NCBI GenBank assembly: GCA_910589425.1
Contig: CAJUSZ010000037.1
Span: 1 to 20,598 of the forward strand
Source: an uncultured Muribaculaceae bacterium
Lineage (GTDB): Bacteria; Bacteroidota; Bacteroidia; Bacteroidales; Muribaculaceae
DNA length: 20,598 nt
Reading direction: 5' to 3'
Part shown: piece by piece, positions 1 to 7,654 of the stretch
Position numbering within the stretch: position 1 is the first letter of the stretch
Layout of the letters: every line of letters starts with the position of its first letter
Program-made: the position numbers and the translations under genes
The notes under the pieces: generated by a model
Seen by the model: the letters and a program-made list of their open reading frames with translations, nothing else
The model's database searches: none
What the model was told of the DNA's origin: nothing

Positions 1-42
1 AGGTTTGTCTGATACTTTCCGATTTTGGTCGGGTATCGCAAG

Positions 43-445
43 TGGAGATGGAGGGGTTTGAACCCTCGTCCAAACGTGGAATCAACGGGCTTTCTACATG
101 CTTAGTCATTGATTTGTTTTTCGAGATGCGACAGGCTCACGACTACCAACCGCATCCTTATCCTTTTTGATTCGGGCGGTGCGTCAAGGCTCCGCACGCC
201 CTATTTCCGAATTTCTCTGCACCACCTTGTCCAAACGTCTCGGAACGGGGCAATGGGGTGATGTCTCGTCTGCGCCACTGTGGCGCGGATTAAGCGATTC
301 TACTATACTTCAAATCAAGCAGCGAGAGCGTAGTTGTTATTTTCGCCAATTATAGTTCGATGACTTTGTTATTATAGAGCTTTGCCACCCAAGCTCTGCA
401 TGCTTACCAATCGCTTCTACACGCTGTCAAAGCCATGTCATCCCC
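43..445 (-). ncRNA. ssrA: tmRNA (transfer-messenger RNA)
   Basis: Rescues stalled ribosomes: the tRNA-like part accepts alanine and the internal reading frame adds a degradation tag. The 5' end GGGGATG (445-439, minus) pairs over 7 bp with CATCTCC (50-44), one pair being G-U. The T arm with loop TTCAAAC is visible just inside the 3' end. The tag frame runs from 347 to 315 and reads GENNNYALAA followed by TGA, matching known Bacteroidetes tags of the type GE(T/N)NYALAA. The terminal CCA is not encoded; t43 is the discriminator A. The length, 403 nt, suits the family. It lies downstream of panB on the same strand but has its own promoter-like sequence. Ends were assigned by pairing, so they are accurate to a base or two. 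Confidence 0.96.
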
Positions 446-469
446 GTGAAGATGCGTTTGCATCAGGTG

Positions 470-502
470 CAAAGATAGCTGTTTTTTCCCAGACACGGAC
501 AA
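470..502 (-). promoter_or_regulatory. Promoter of ssrA
   Basis: On the minus strand TATCTTTG (477-470) matches the Bacteroidetes -7 consensus TAnnTTTG. A TTG at 502-500 lies 22 nt upstream, slightly more than the usual 19-21. The mature tmRNA 5' end at 445 is 25 nt past the -7 box, which leaves a short leader to be trimmed. Confidence 0.65.
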
Positions 503-531
503 TACTGAGCCTTTTTTGGGATTTTTTAACA

Positions 532-1353
532 TCAGTATTGTTCTGTCGCCGAAGGGAAGTCGCCATGCTTTACGTCTTCGATGTAGCGGCCTACAGCATC
601 GGTCATGATTGTGTGGAGATCGGCGTAACGGCGCAGAAACCGTGGGGAGAACCCCCGGTTGAGACCGAGCATGTCGTGCATCACAAGCACCTGGCCATCG
701 CATCCCCGGCCGGCTCCTATCCCTATTGTCGGAATGCTGATTTCGGCCGACACTTTTTCTGCAAGTTCCGCCGGTATTTTCTCAAGCACGATTCCGAAAC
801 ACCCTATCTCATCGAGCATTCTCGCATCCGAAAGCAGTTTCTCCGCTTCAGCCTCTTCCCTGGCGCGGACATTGTATGTCCCGAATTTATTGATCGACTG
901 GGGGGTCAGTCCAAGATGGCCCATCACAGGAATCCCCGCCGACAGTATACGCTCTATTGATTCGCGCACTTCCTTTCCGCCCTCCATTTTCACTGCCTCG
1001 GCATGGCTCTCTTTCATTATCCTTATCGCGGAGGCAAGGGCTTCCTTTGAGTTTCCCTGATAGGATCCGAATGGCATGTCCACTATCACAAGGGCGCGGC
1101 TCACTCCTTTCACTACCGATTTTCCATGATAGATCATCTGGTCGAGGGTGATTGGAAGCGTGGTTACATTGCCGGCCATCACATTCGAGGCGGAATCGCC
1201 TACGAGTATCGCGTCTATGCCGGCCTCGTCGATAATCTTGGCCGACGTATAGTCATAGGCTGTGAGCATTGATATCTTTTCGCCGCGCTGCTTCATCTCT
1301 ATCAGGCGGCGTGTGGTTACTTTGCGTGCTGAGTCGCTTGTGTTTGTCGACAT
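532..1353 (-). CDS. panB: 3-methyl-2-oxobutanoate hydroxymethyltransferase
   Basis: First committed step of pantothenate (coenzyme A) synthesis: transfers a hydroxymethyl group from methylene-tetrahydrofolate to 3-methyl-2-oxobutanoate, giving ketopantoate, in the cytoplasm. The 273-aa protein is full length for the family and shows the TIM-barrel signatures LTAYDYTSAK (30-39), VGDS with metal-ligand Asp53, VDMPFGSYQ with Asp92, KMEGG (122-126), GHLGLTPQS (145-153), the catalytic-type Glu191 in LEKIPAEL, and GIGAG near the C terminus. The start at 1353 gives the normal N terminus and lies 40 nt below a good -7 box. No other pan gene is in the window, so it stands alone here. The stop codon lies inside an inverted repeat shared with the ssrA promoter region. 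Confidence 0.97.
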   Translation of the reverse strand: MSTNTSDSARKVTTRRLIEMKQRGEKISMLTAYDYTSAKIIDEAGIDAILVGDSASNVMAGNVTTLPITLDQMIYHGKSVVKGVSRALVIVDMPFGSYQGNSKEALASAIRIMKESHAEAVKMEGGKEVRESIERILSAGIPVMGHLGLTPQSINKFGTYNVRAREEAEAEKLLSDARMLDEIGCFGIVLEKIPAELAEKVSAEISIPTIGIGAGRGCDGQVLVMHDMLGLNRGFSPRFLRRYADLHTIMTDAVGRYIEDVKHGDFPSATEQY

Positions 1354-1392
1354 TGCTGATGTGTGTGGTTTGTATGTTGTTTATATGGGGTG

Positions 1393-1400
1393 CAAATTTA
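1393..1400 (-). promoter_or_regulatory. panB -7 promoter element
   Basis: TAAATTTG on the minus strand is a perfect TAnnTTTG -7 box, 40 nt before the panB ATG. It directly follows the T-run of the upstream gene's terminator. No clear TTTG -33 box is seen, because that space is occupied by the terminator hairpin. Confidence 0.65.
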
Positions 1401-1401
1401 T

Positions 1402-1439
1402 AAAAAAAACGTGGAAGCGCCATAAAGCGCCTCCACGCA
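1402..1439 (-). terminator. Intrinsic terminator of the LRR protein gene
   Basis: On the minus strand a 10-bp stem (GTGGAGGCGC with GCGCTTCCAC, one G-U pair) and a 6-nt loop are followed by eight T. It lies 27 nt after the stop codon at 1467. Confidence 0.85.
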
Positions 1440-1466
1440 TTCTTGAGTCGGGATTGGAGCCGGAGT

Positions 1467-4400
1467 TTATCTCACCACGATCTTTTTACCGCGGACCACA
1501 TATATTCCGGCAGGAAGCGCCGGAAGTGTATGGCGCACGTCGGCGGCGCGTCTCACCAATATGCCTCCGATCGTGTAGATATCCGCACGGACGTCGGCCT
1601 CGTCGGCTCCGACACCGTCTACGCTGCCGGAGTCAAGGCCTATGAGACCGGTATGCAGATACAGGCCGGGGAACAGCCGGTTTGTCATCACACACATCAC
1701 CTGCCTGTGGTCGGCATTGAGGAATGTTGTGATCCCGTTCTCCACACTGTAGCTGTTTCCTGCTACGAGCTGGCTGCCCGAGGGGGCGCCTGTCTCCGGA
1801 TCGAATGTTACCTCGCCGGCATACCATAAGTATTCCGTGGTGCTTTTCCCGTCGGGCGACAATTGATCCGACAGATCCACTTTCATATCTTTTGCCTCTG
1901 CTTTGATCTCCGCCTGATCCTGATATTTGTAGAGAGTGAGCGACGGGTAGTCGTCCTTTACGGGAAGAGTGGCGAACGTCATTCTGTTGCCTGACAGATC
2001 GAGGCTTTCCAATGAGCTGCGGCATGGAGCGAGATCTATGGTTCCGATCTGGTTTCGCGACGCGTCCAGTTTTTTAAGCGACGCGCTGCCGATGATCACA
2101 TTTTCTATTTCATTATCAGACACTTCAAGCACACTCAGTTTACCGAGGCCTGTGCCGTCGAACGCAGTCAGTCTGTTTCCGCTTAACCTCAGGCATTCCA
2201 ATCCGGGATAGGTTTCCGTATACGGGAATGCGGAGAAATTGTTGCCTGTCAGACTCAGAGTAACGAGATTGGCCTTGGGGAGCGTGATTTTATCGGCTGA
2301 AAGTCCAGTGCCATCCAGCTCAAGCGTCTCGAGTCCGGTCAGCAGTCCCAGATCGGCTTTGTCAAGAGGGATTCCCGCGATCAGGATCCTGGTTATGCCG
2401 GAAGCCGTCTCTGCGTACACCTTGACTTCAGCTCCGGCATAAACCTGCGGTATCTGATACGGTTCCGTCGTCTGCGAGGCTTCATACGGAATGTATTCGG
2501 TTCCGTCGCCGCGCCAATCGATGTAGACATCTGACGTCTCGCGGGTTGACAGTAGTATTTTTCCCTCGGGGAATGTGCCTGAGTCGCTTGTGGTGAAGGT
2601 TGCCACTACATTCGTCGGAGGAGCTATGACGTTCACGTCTGTGGTGCGCAGTGTGGCGCTTCCGGAGAACTTGTCGAATGCCGGATTTGTCAGCTCGCAA
2701 TATACTTTACCGAGGTCTGATTTGAGAAACTTTGTGGCGCCGTCTTTGCATGAGACGTCCACTCCCTCCACAAGCGTTGTGCCTGTGTCGGTCTTCTTCC
2801 ATACGAAGGTGGTGCCTTTTCCATCCACTACCCTGTTCTGCGCCGTCAGATTGACGGCCGGAGCATTTTCAGGAAGACGGATATGCTTCTGAGGGGCATA
2901 GACAAGACCTTTTATCGTTTCAGGAAGAGGCAACGTGGCCAGATTCAGGTAATTGTCGCTCAGATTAAGACTCGACAGACGAGTGGATTCAGTCAGGACA
3001 ACGGATGAGATCTCATTGCCCTGAAGGTTTACAGTGGAGACATTGCGCAACGGGGATATGTCGGCCTGGCCATCGAGAAGATTCTCGCTAAGATCTATGT
3101 AATCCAGTTCGGCCACCTTTGAAAAGTCGAACGCCGCCAGCCTGTTGCGGGACGCATTCAGCGACACCAATGAAGGAAGCGAACCCAGATTACACTCTGT
3201 CAGGGAATTGCGGGAAACATTCACGCTTGACAGCAGACGTTTCTCATAGTATGGAGAGAACCCTTCAAGACTGAGACTCGTCAGGTTGTTTCCCTGGAGG
3301 CTGAGATTGCGCAGATTCTTGTTGTAGGCAAGACTTATAGTGTCAAGCGAGCAGGCAGTGATCAGCAGCGTGCGAACCTCGGTAGCCTTGTCCACATCTA
3401 CCTTCTGCAACTGCGTAGACCCGACAGAGAACGCTGTCATCACCTCTCCTTCCGGTATGTATATGTCTATGGTCCGGTCCGCCCCGCCGGTGAGCATCAG
3501 TTCGTATATGCTCGGAGACGACGGCACGTCAGACGACTTGGACTGATATGTCTTCCGACCGTTACCGAAGTCGGCGTAGAATGTCTTGGGAGCTTTGTTG
3601 GTTGCCCCTTCCATACCGACATAGACCTGAAGACTACCCTTGTAAGAATCCTTGAGTGTGAAGGAGGCTATTTTCGTGGGCTGTCCGAAATCAGCGGCGG
3701 ACTTCACCATGAAGCATGTCGTCTGAAGAGGATACTTGTCAAAGACCGTATTGGTGAATTCCACATAGACGGAATCCGCCAGCGCCTCTTTGAAAGACAA
3801 CGTTCCGTCCTTGTATGTGTAGACGTCGGCGCTCAATGGCGACACTTCGCCTTTGATATTCTTGACAAACGCCGACGCCTTTGTCTGCGAGCCGTCGCGG
3901 TTGACTTTAGCCGACAGATCGAGTTCTGAACCGACCTGGACCGCCCGGCTTACCATGATGGGGTTCTGACGGTAGGAATACTCTGTCCACGACGGGGATG
4001 GAGAGGGAAGAGTGGCGAATGTCATGTTGTTGGCCGACACATCCACTTTCCGCAGGTTTTTGCTGTCGGGAAGTTCGAGGGATTCAAGTTCATTGGATGA
4101 GAGAGAGATGGATTCAATGCTCCGGCATGCAAGGATGTCTATTCCGGTTATATGGCATCCTGACGCGTCGATCTGGCTGATCAGCGAAGCGTCGCCGTAG
4201 ATTTTGACCGTTCCCTCTTTGGAAACGTTACAGGGGATCTCGGTCGGAGTGGCGTCTCCCCGTGTCTCGAAATCCGTTGTGCCGGATCCCGAATCGACGG
4301 AATACGTGCTTTTCTTGGATGTGGCGATTTTGACACAGACTTTATTGCCGGCGCCCGCAAGATCGTAGGCTCTTGTCTTGAAAGTTATCACCGGATCGGC

Positions 4401-4487
4401 TTCCGCCGCGTTCATCGTCGGAATCCACAGGGATACCGCCGCGATAAAGGCCGCATAGGGTCGGACTGGATTTTTCATATTGATCAT
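1467..4487 (-). CDS. Secreted three-module leucine-rich-repeat protein with T9SS-type C-terminal tail
   Basis: Probable exported surface protein of 1006 aa; substrate unknown. An N-terminal signal peptide (Met4 gives a cleaner n-region; cleavage near AEA, 28-30) precedes three repeated modules. Each has a beta-rich segment, a leucine-rich-repeat block and an Ig-like segment: about 33-262, 270-615 and 627-950. LRR blocks lie at about 105-160, 355-520 and 700-843, with units such as LESLDLSGNRMTFATLP. Each block ends in a similar (M/L)xxATLP turn, and each Ig-like segment has a (V/C)(E/V)(F/L/M)TN motif near its end. Residues 958-1006 (IYTIGGILVRR, LPAGIYVVRGKKIVVR) resemble a Por/type IX sorting domain, so transport through the outer membrane is inferred. 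No perfect promoter is seen; TACTTTTT at 4510-4503 is a weak -7 candidate. The start may be 4487 or 4478. Confidence 0.88.
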   Translation of the reverse strand: MINMKNPVRPYAAFIAAVSLWIPTMNAAEADPVITFKTRAYDLAGAGNKVCVKIATSKKSTYSVDSGSGTTDFETRGDATPTEIPCNVSKEGTVKIYGDASLISQIDASGCHITGIDILACRSIESISLSSNELESLELPDSKNLRKVDVSANNMTFATLPSPSPSWTEYSYRQNPIMVSRAVQVGSELDLSAKVNRDGSQTKASAFVKNIKGEVSPLSADVYTYKDGTLSFKEALADSVYVEFTNTVFDKYPLQTTCFMVKSAADFGQPTKIASFTLKDSYKGSLQVYVGMEGATNKAPKTFYADFGNGRKTYQSKSSDVPSSPSIYELMLTGGADRTIDIYIPEGEVMTAFSVGSTQLQKVDVDKATEVRTLLITACSLDTISLAYNKNLRNLSLQGNNLTSLSLEGFSPYYEKRLLSSVNVSRNSLTECNLGSLPSLVSLNASRNRLAAFDFSKVAELDYIDLSENLLDGQADISPLRNVSTVNLQGNEISSVVLTESTRLSSLNLSDNYLNLATLPLPETIKGLVYAPQKHIRLPENAPAVNLTAQNRVVDGKGTTFVWKKTDTGTTLVEGVDVSCKDGATKFLKSDLGKVYCELTNPAFDKFSGSATLRTTDVNVIAPPTNVVATFTTSDSGTFPEGKILLSTRETSDVYIDWRGDGTEYIPYEASQTTEPYQIPQVYAGAEVKVYAETASGITRILIAGIPLDKADLGLLTGLETLELDGTGLSADKITLPKANLVTLSLTGNNFSAFPYTETYPGLECLRLSGNRLTAFDGTGLGKLSVLEVSDNEIENVIIGSASLKKLDASRNQIGTIDLAPCRSSLESLDLSGNRMTFATLPVKDDYPSLTLYKYQDQAEIKAEAKDMKVDLSDQLSPDGKSTTEYLWYAGEVTFDPETGAPSGSQLVAGNSYSVENGITTFLNADHRQVMCVMTNRLFPGLYLHTGLIGLDSGSVDGVGADEADVRADIYTIGGILVRRAADVRHTLPALPAGIYVVRGKKIVVR

Positions 4488-4558
4488 TTGAAGAGGTTAT
4501 AAAAAAAGTATGTGATTCGGCAGGAATAGCGATCAAGAGCCTGTCTGACAACAAGCTC

Positions 4559-4607
4559 AAAAACGTTGATGTCCGATCCGGCACTTATTTTGCCGGATCG
4601 GACATCA
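4559..4607 (-). terminator. Intrinsic terminator of the beta-helix protein gene
   Basis: A perfect 17-bp inverted repeat (4567-4583 and 4591-4607, 7-nt loop) is followed on the minus strand by five T at 4563-4559. It starts 41 nt past the stop at 4648. The stem is long and GC-rich. Confidence 0.8.
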
Positions 4608-4647
4608 GATCATAAACTGCAAATAGTATCGTTGCTCCAGACTGTGG

Positions 4648-6063
4648 TCATAATGCAATCTTGGCTTTTCCCCCTGCGCCAACGGCTACGTATACTCCGG
4701 AGGGAAGCGACGAAGAGGAGACATTGTCCATGTCGCCGGAATATACTTTCTGCCCGCAGAGGTTATAAAGTTCAACATGTCCTTTCAGTTGCGGCTCTCC
4801 AGCGCCGACCATCTCCACTCCGGACAGATTCTTGATCGGATCAAACACGATCGGGCCGTATGCCGAATTGTAGTTGCTTCCGAAGATAGTCTTTCCGGCT
4901 TCCTCTACAGTCTTGGCGTCGTTCCAGACATTGCCCTGGGCATAGACCGTCTCTTTGGTCTGATTGCAGAAGTCGCATTCGGTCAATGTGCCGGAAGTGC
5001 TTGTGAAGGAATTGGAGCGGAAAATGTTGTTGCCCGGATTGTAGTCGGCCGCTGAAGGATCGGATGTTTTGCCGAAATTCACTATCGAGCTGCCTACGGA
5101 ACAGGGTCCCCATTTGTTGCCCTCGAAAGTGTTGCCCTCGCCGTATACAGTGAGAGGATATGAGGCGATGGAATACATTGTAACCGCTATGCCACCGTCG
5201 TCGGCCGGATCCCAGCGGTTGTCTTTGACTGTGTTCCCCACAAGGCGCACATCCATGCCGCCTACGAGGTTGACGCCCCATGAGCAGTCGGACACGGTGT
5301 TGTTCTCAATCGTAACCTTGTTGGATCCGGGGGTATTGAGCATGTTGGAGACACCGATGCCGCCGGGTTTTGCCAGGCGCGCGCCGATCAGGGTGTTGTT
5401 GCGGATTATTATCTCCTTGTCGACACAGGAAGCTATGTTGATGAAAGGACGCATGGCGTCGATGGTGGTAACATTCTTGATCGTGCAGCCCTCGATGAGG
5501 AGTTCGACTCCGAGGTTGGCCGGGGTGTTGATCGCGCCTGGCTCACAGTCCGTGAACGTGCTGTTGGTTATCTTGCTTCCGGTGCTTGAGCCGGAAAGGA
5601 CAATCACGCCGTATCCGCTCAGCGTGCTGTTGACATTGCTGAAATCACATTTGTCCACAATCAGCGGATCCTTGCCGAAATACATGAATCCGGCGCCTTC
5701 CACCTCAAGATTCGCCAGCGATGCCTTGCCATTCATCTTGAATCCCTTGGGCTTGGCTCCTTCAGCGGGGATAATCCTGGCTGTGCTTTCCGGATTGAGC
5801 ATAGCTTCGCCATCGACGGTAACTACAACGCCGTCGGCCATCCGCAGGATGTCGCCCGGGCTGAGCTGAATCTTGTCTTTGGCAGAGATTGTGAGATCCG
5901 ACTTCAGCGTGTAATCGGACGTTCCGTTCTTGACCACGCCCGACTCGGCTATCGCGCTCAGAGCCTCCAGTGTGTAGGAAGTCCCGGCATCGGGGGTGGA
6001 ATACTGGGCTGACGCCATTCCGGCTGCCAGCATGAAAGAAAACAGGGTGTAAAATTTTTGCAT
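4648..6063 (-). CDS. Secreted right-handed parallel beta-helix protein with T9SS-like tail
   Basis: A 471-aa exported protein; substrate unknown. Met at 6063 begins a good signal peptide (residues 1-20, MQKFYTLFSFMLAAGMASAQ); the longer frame up to 6147 runs into the promoter, so 6063 is chosen. Residues about 50-385 contain many short beta-strand turns with asparagine ladders (ITNSTFTDC, IENNTVSDC, LVGNTVKDN, YGEGNTFEGN), the pattern of pectate-lyase-like beta-helix proteins. No catalytic set could be assigned. The last 45 residues (VELYNLCGQKVYSG, LPSGVYVAV) resemble a type IX secretion sorting domain. It shares strand and tail type with the downstream LRR protein, but each has its own terminator, so they may be related in export rather than in one transcript. 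Confidence 0.87.
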   Translation of the reverse strand: MQKFYTLFSFMLAAGMASAQYSTPDAGTSYTLEALSAIAESGVVKNGTSDYTLKSDLTISAKDKIQLSPGDILRMADGVVVTVDGEAMLNPESTARIIPAEGAKPKGFKMNGKASLANLEVEGAGFMYFGKDPLIVDKCDFSNVNSTLSGYGVIVLSGSSTGSKITNSTFTDCEPGAINTPANLGVELLIEGCTIKNVTTIDAMRPFINIASCVDKEIIIRNNTLIGARLAKPGGIGVSNMLNTPGSNKVTIENNTVSDCSWGVNLVGGMDVRLVGNTVKDNRWDPADDGGIAVTMYSIASYPLTVYGEGNTFEGNKWGPCSVGSSIVNFGKTSDPSAADYNPGNNIFRSNSFTSTSGTLTECDFCNQTKETVYAQGNVWNDAKTVEEAGKTIFGSNYNSAYGPIVFDPIKNLSGVEMVGAGEPQLKGHVELYNLCGQKVYSGDMDNVSSSSLPSGVYVAVGAGGKAKIAL

Positions 6064-6117
6064 GTAGTTTGAAACTATTTTGAAGTGAAATTTTATGGCC
6101 CAATGCCATCCATGCTG

Positions 6118-6147
6118 CAAAATTACACAAATATTTTTAATCTGCAA
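6118..6147 (-). promoter_or_regulatory. Promoter of the beta-helix protein gene
   Basis: Minus-strand TAATTTTG (6125-6118) fits TAnnTTTG, with TTG at 6147-6145 exactly 19 nt upstream. Initiation near 6111 would give a leader of about 48 nt before Met at 6063, which supports that start. Confidence 0.75.
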
Positions 6148-6162
6148 TGAAAGGGGGAATTT

Positions 6163-6552
6163 TTAGAGCTTGCTTCCCAACCAGTAGCCGAAAGCACAGC
6201 TGAACAGACCGCAAAGCACAGTCAGCGTCCCGAAAATCAGCCACGTGCCGAAATGTCCCGCCTCAAAATACTTCACGCAGTCGAGCGTGAACGACGAGAA
6301 GGTGGAGAAGCCCCCGCAGAAACCGGTCATGGTGGCCAGGGCGAAAGCCGTCCTGACATTAGGGCTCCACGATGAAGCCACGAGCCATCCGGCGCAGATT
6401 CCGATCAGCAGACATCCGAGGGTGTTTATGATCCATGTGGCCAGACCCATCCACAGCCCCGTGGTCCTTACAACAGATTCCACAAGCAGACGGCATATCG
6501 CTCCGATTCCTCCGAAGAAACCGACTATCAGTATTTTTATTGCTATCGACAT
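6163..6552 (-). CDS. crcB: Fluoride-specific ion channel (Fluc/CrcB)
   Basis: Small inner-membrane protein that forms dual-topology dimers and lets fluoride leave the cell. From the Met at 6552 it is 129 aa with four hydrophobic helices, the usual CrcB size. Family motifs are GGIGAICR (14-21), Asn43 in INTLGCLLIG, and the signature GFCGGFSTFSSF (77-88), whose phenylalanines line the pore in characterised homologues. An upstream Met at 6579 would add nine charged residues and is less likely. It follows the YycJ-like gene by 75 nt on the same strand, so co-transcription is plausible. I see no fluoride riboswitch in that gap. Confidence 0.95.
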   Translation of the reverse strand: MSIAIKILIVGFFGGIGAICRLLVESVVRTTGLWMGLATWIINTLGCLLIGICAGWLVASSWSPNVRTAFALATMTGFCGGFSTFSSFTLDCVKYFEAGHFGTWLIFGTLTVLCGLFSCAFGYWLGSKL

Positions 6553-6627
6553 TACTCTGACTTTTCCGGGTCTGCGCAAAAAACAGATGCCACCCTACCT
6601 ACTCAACGCGGCGGCCGCCCGGCGGGT

Positions 6628-7647
6628 TCAGTCGGGACGGAACACAAAAAGGCGCGTGGCGTCAAACCTCGGAAGCACAGCGAGTCTGACATCCGACACT
6701 CTGTCGGCGAGCGTGTCTTCCGTGCCTCCCACTTTTTTGCCGGCTTCCTCAAGTGCCTCCCTTACGGCCGAGTAGGCTTTGGCCGGAGTGTTGTTGTCCT
6801 GAGAGAGATGACACAGGAATATGTATTTCAATCCCGGATTCACGATCTCTTTGAGAAAGGCCGCCGTGTAACGGTTGTCGAGATGGCCGATCTCTGTCTG
6901 TATCCTGGCTTTCAGATGGGCTGGATAGCGTCCGAAACGGAGCATGTCGAGATCGTAGTTTGCTTCGATCACCAGATAATTGGCCTGGGAGATATAATGG
7001 CGTGCCCGGTGCTGTATCTCACCCAGATCGGTGGCAAGCACAAAACGGCGGTCGCCGAACGCCACTGAGAAGCCCATGCTGTCGGTGCTGTCGTGGGGGA
7101 CTTCAAAGGCGGTGATCTCGAAATCGCCTATCTTGAACGGGATCTCCTTGAAGATCGCGTTGTGGTATTCCCTGATTCTCTTTGAGATGCTGGTACGGCG
7201 AAGAATTCCGTTGATCACGCGGTTCGTGCAGAAGATCCTTATATGCTTGTGTGTCCGCGCAAGGGAATACGCATACTTGACATGATCCGTATGGTCGTGG
7301 GTGAGCAGTATGGCTTTCACCATTTTCATCTGGATTCCGTTGGCGGCGAGCAGATTCTCCACCTTGTCGTTTTTCACACCCGCGTCGATAAGGACTCCGC
7401 CGTTGCGTGTGCCGAGATAACAGCAGTTGCCGCTCGATCCGGATCCGAGCGATATGTAATACAGAAGCTCATCCGAGGGATCCGTGTTTCCGACCGCAGG
7501 GAACGGGTCGTCAAGCTCATTGTCCGGTTCACCGTTTGCCGCGGCCAGCCCCTCTTTCACCTTTCCCTCCGCGGCTGCGGGCAGATCCCATTCCTCGAAC
7601 GGTATGGCCGGATGCTGCGGGAATCTTTGTCTCTTGTTGTAACTCAT
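6628..7647 (-). CDS. MBL-fold metallo-hydrolase, YycJ/WalJ-like
   Basis: Metallo-beta-lactamase-fold hydrolase of the YycJ (WalJ) type, related to nucleases; cytoplasmic. The 339-aa protein has the strand SLGSGSSGNCCYLG (66-79), the metal motif THDHTDH (HxHxDH at 117-122), VPHD with His185, ATDLG with Asp207, and LCHLS with His280, so all expected metal ligands are present. The N terminus is unusual: about 60 residues, acidic and proline/alanine-rich, precede the domain, and about 35 residues follow it. The start codon lies 7 nt after the stop of the methylase gene, so the two are translated as an operon. Family is clear; exact substrate is not known. Confidence 0.92.
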   Translation of the reverse strand: MSYNKRQRFPQHPAIPFEEWDLPAAAEGKVKEGLAAANGEPDNELDDPFPAVGNTDPSDELLYYISLGSGSSGNCCYLGTRNGGVLIDAGVKNDKVENLLAANGIQMKMVKAILLTHDHTDHVKYAYSLARTHKHIRIFCTNRVINGILRRTSISKRIREYHNAIFKEIPFKIGDFEITAFEVPHDSTDSMGFSVAFGDRRFVLATDLGEIQHRARHYISQANYLVIEANYDLDMLRFGRYPAHLKARIQTEIGHLDNRYTAAFLKEIVNPGLKYIFLCHLSQDNNTPAKAYSAVREALEEAGKKVGGTEDTLADRVSDVRLAVLPRFDATRLFVFRPD

Positions 7648-7654
7648 CGGTCGG

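Noticed and set aside
404..960. Open frames overlapping tmRNA and panB (404-703 minus, 382-960 plus)
   Set aside because: Both are out of frame with PanB, and one runs into the structural RNA; no family match is apparent.
5069..5869. Long plus-strand open frame (266 codons) inside the beta-helix gene
   Set aside because: It is antisense to a protein with clear signal peptide and repeat pattern; its translation has no recognisable domain.
6553..6627. Possible fluoride riboswitch before crcB
   Set aside because: The gap is only 75 nt and does not show the conserved pseudoknot core of the crcB motif.
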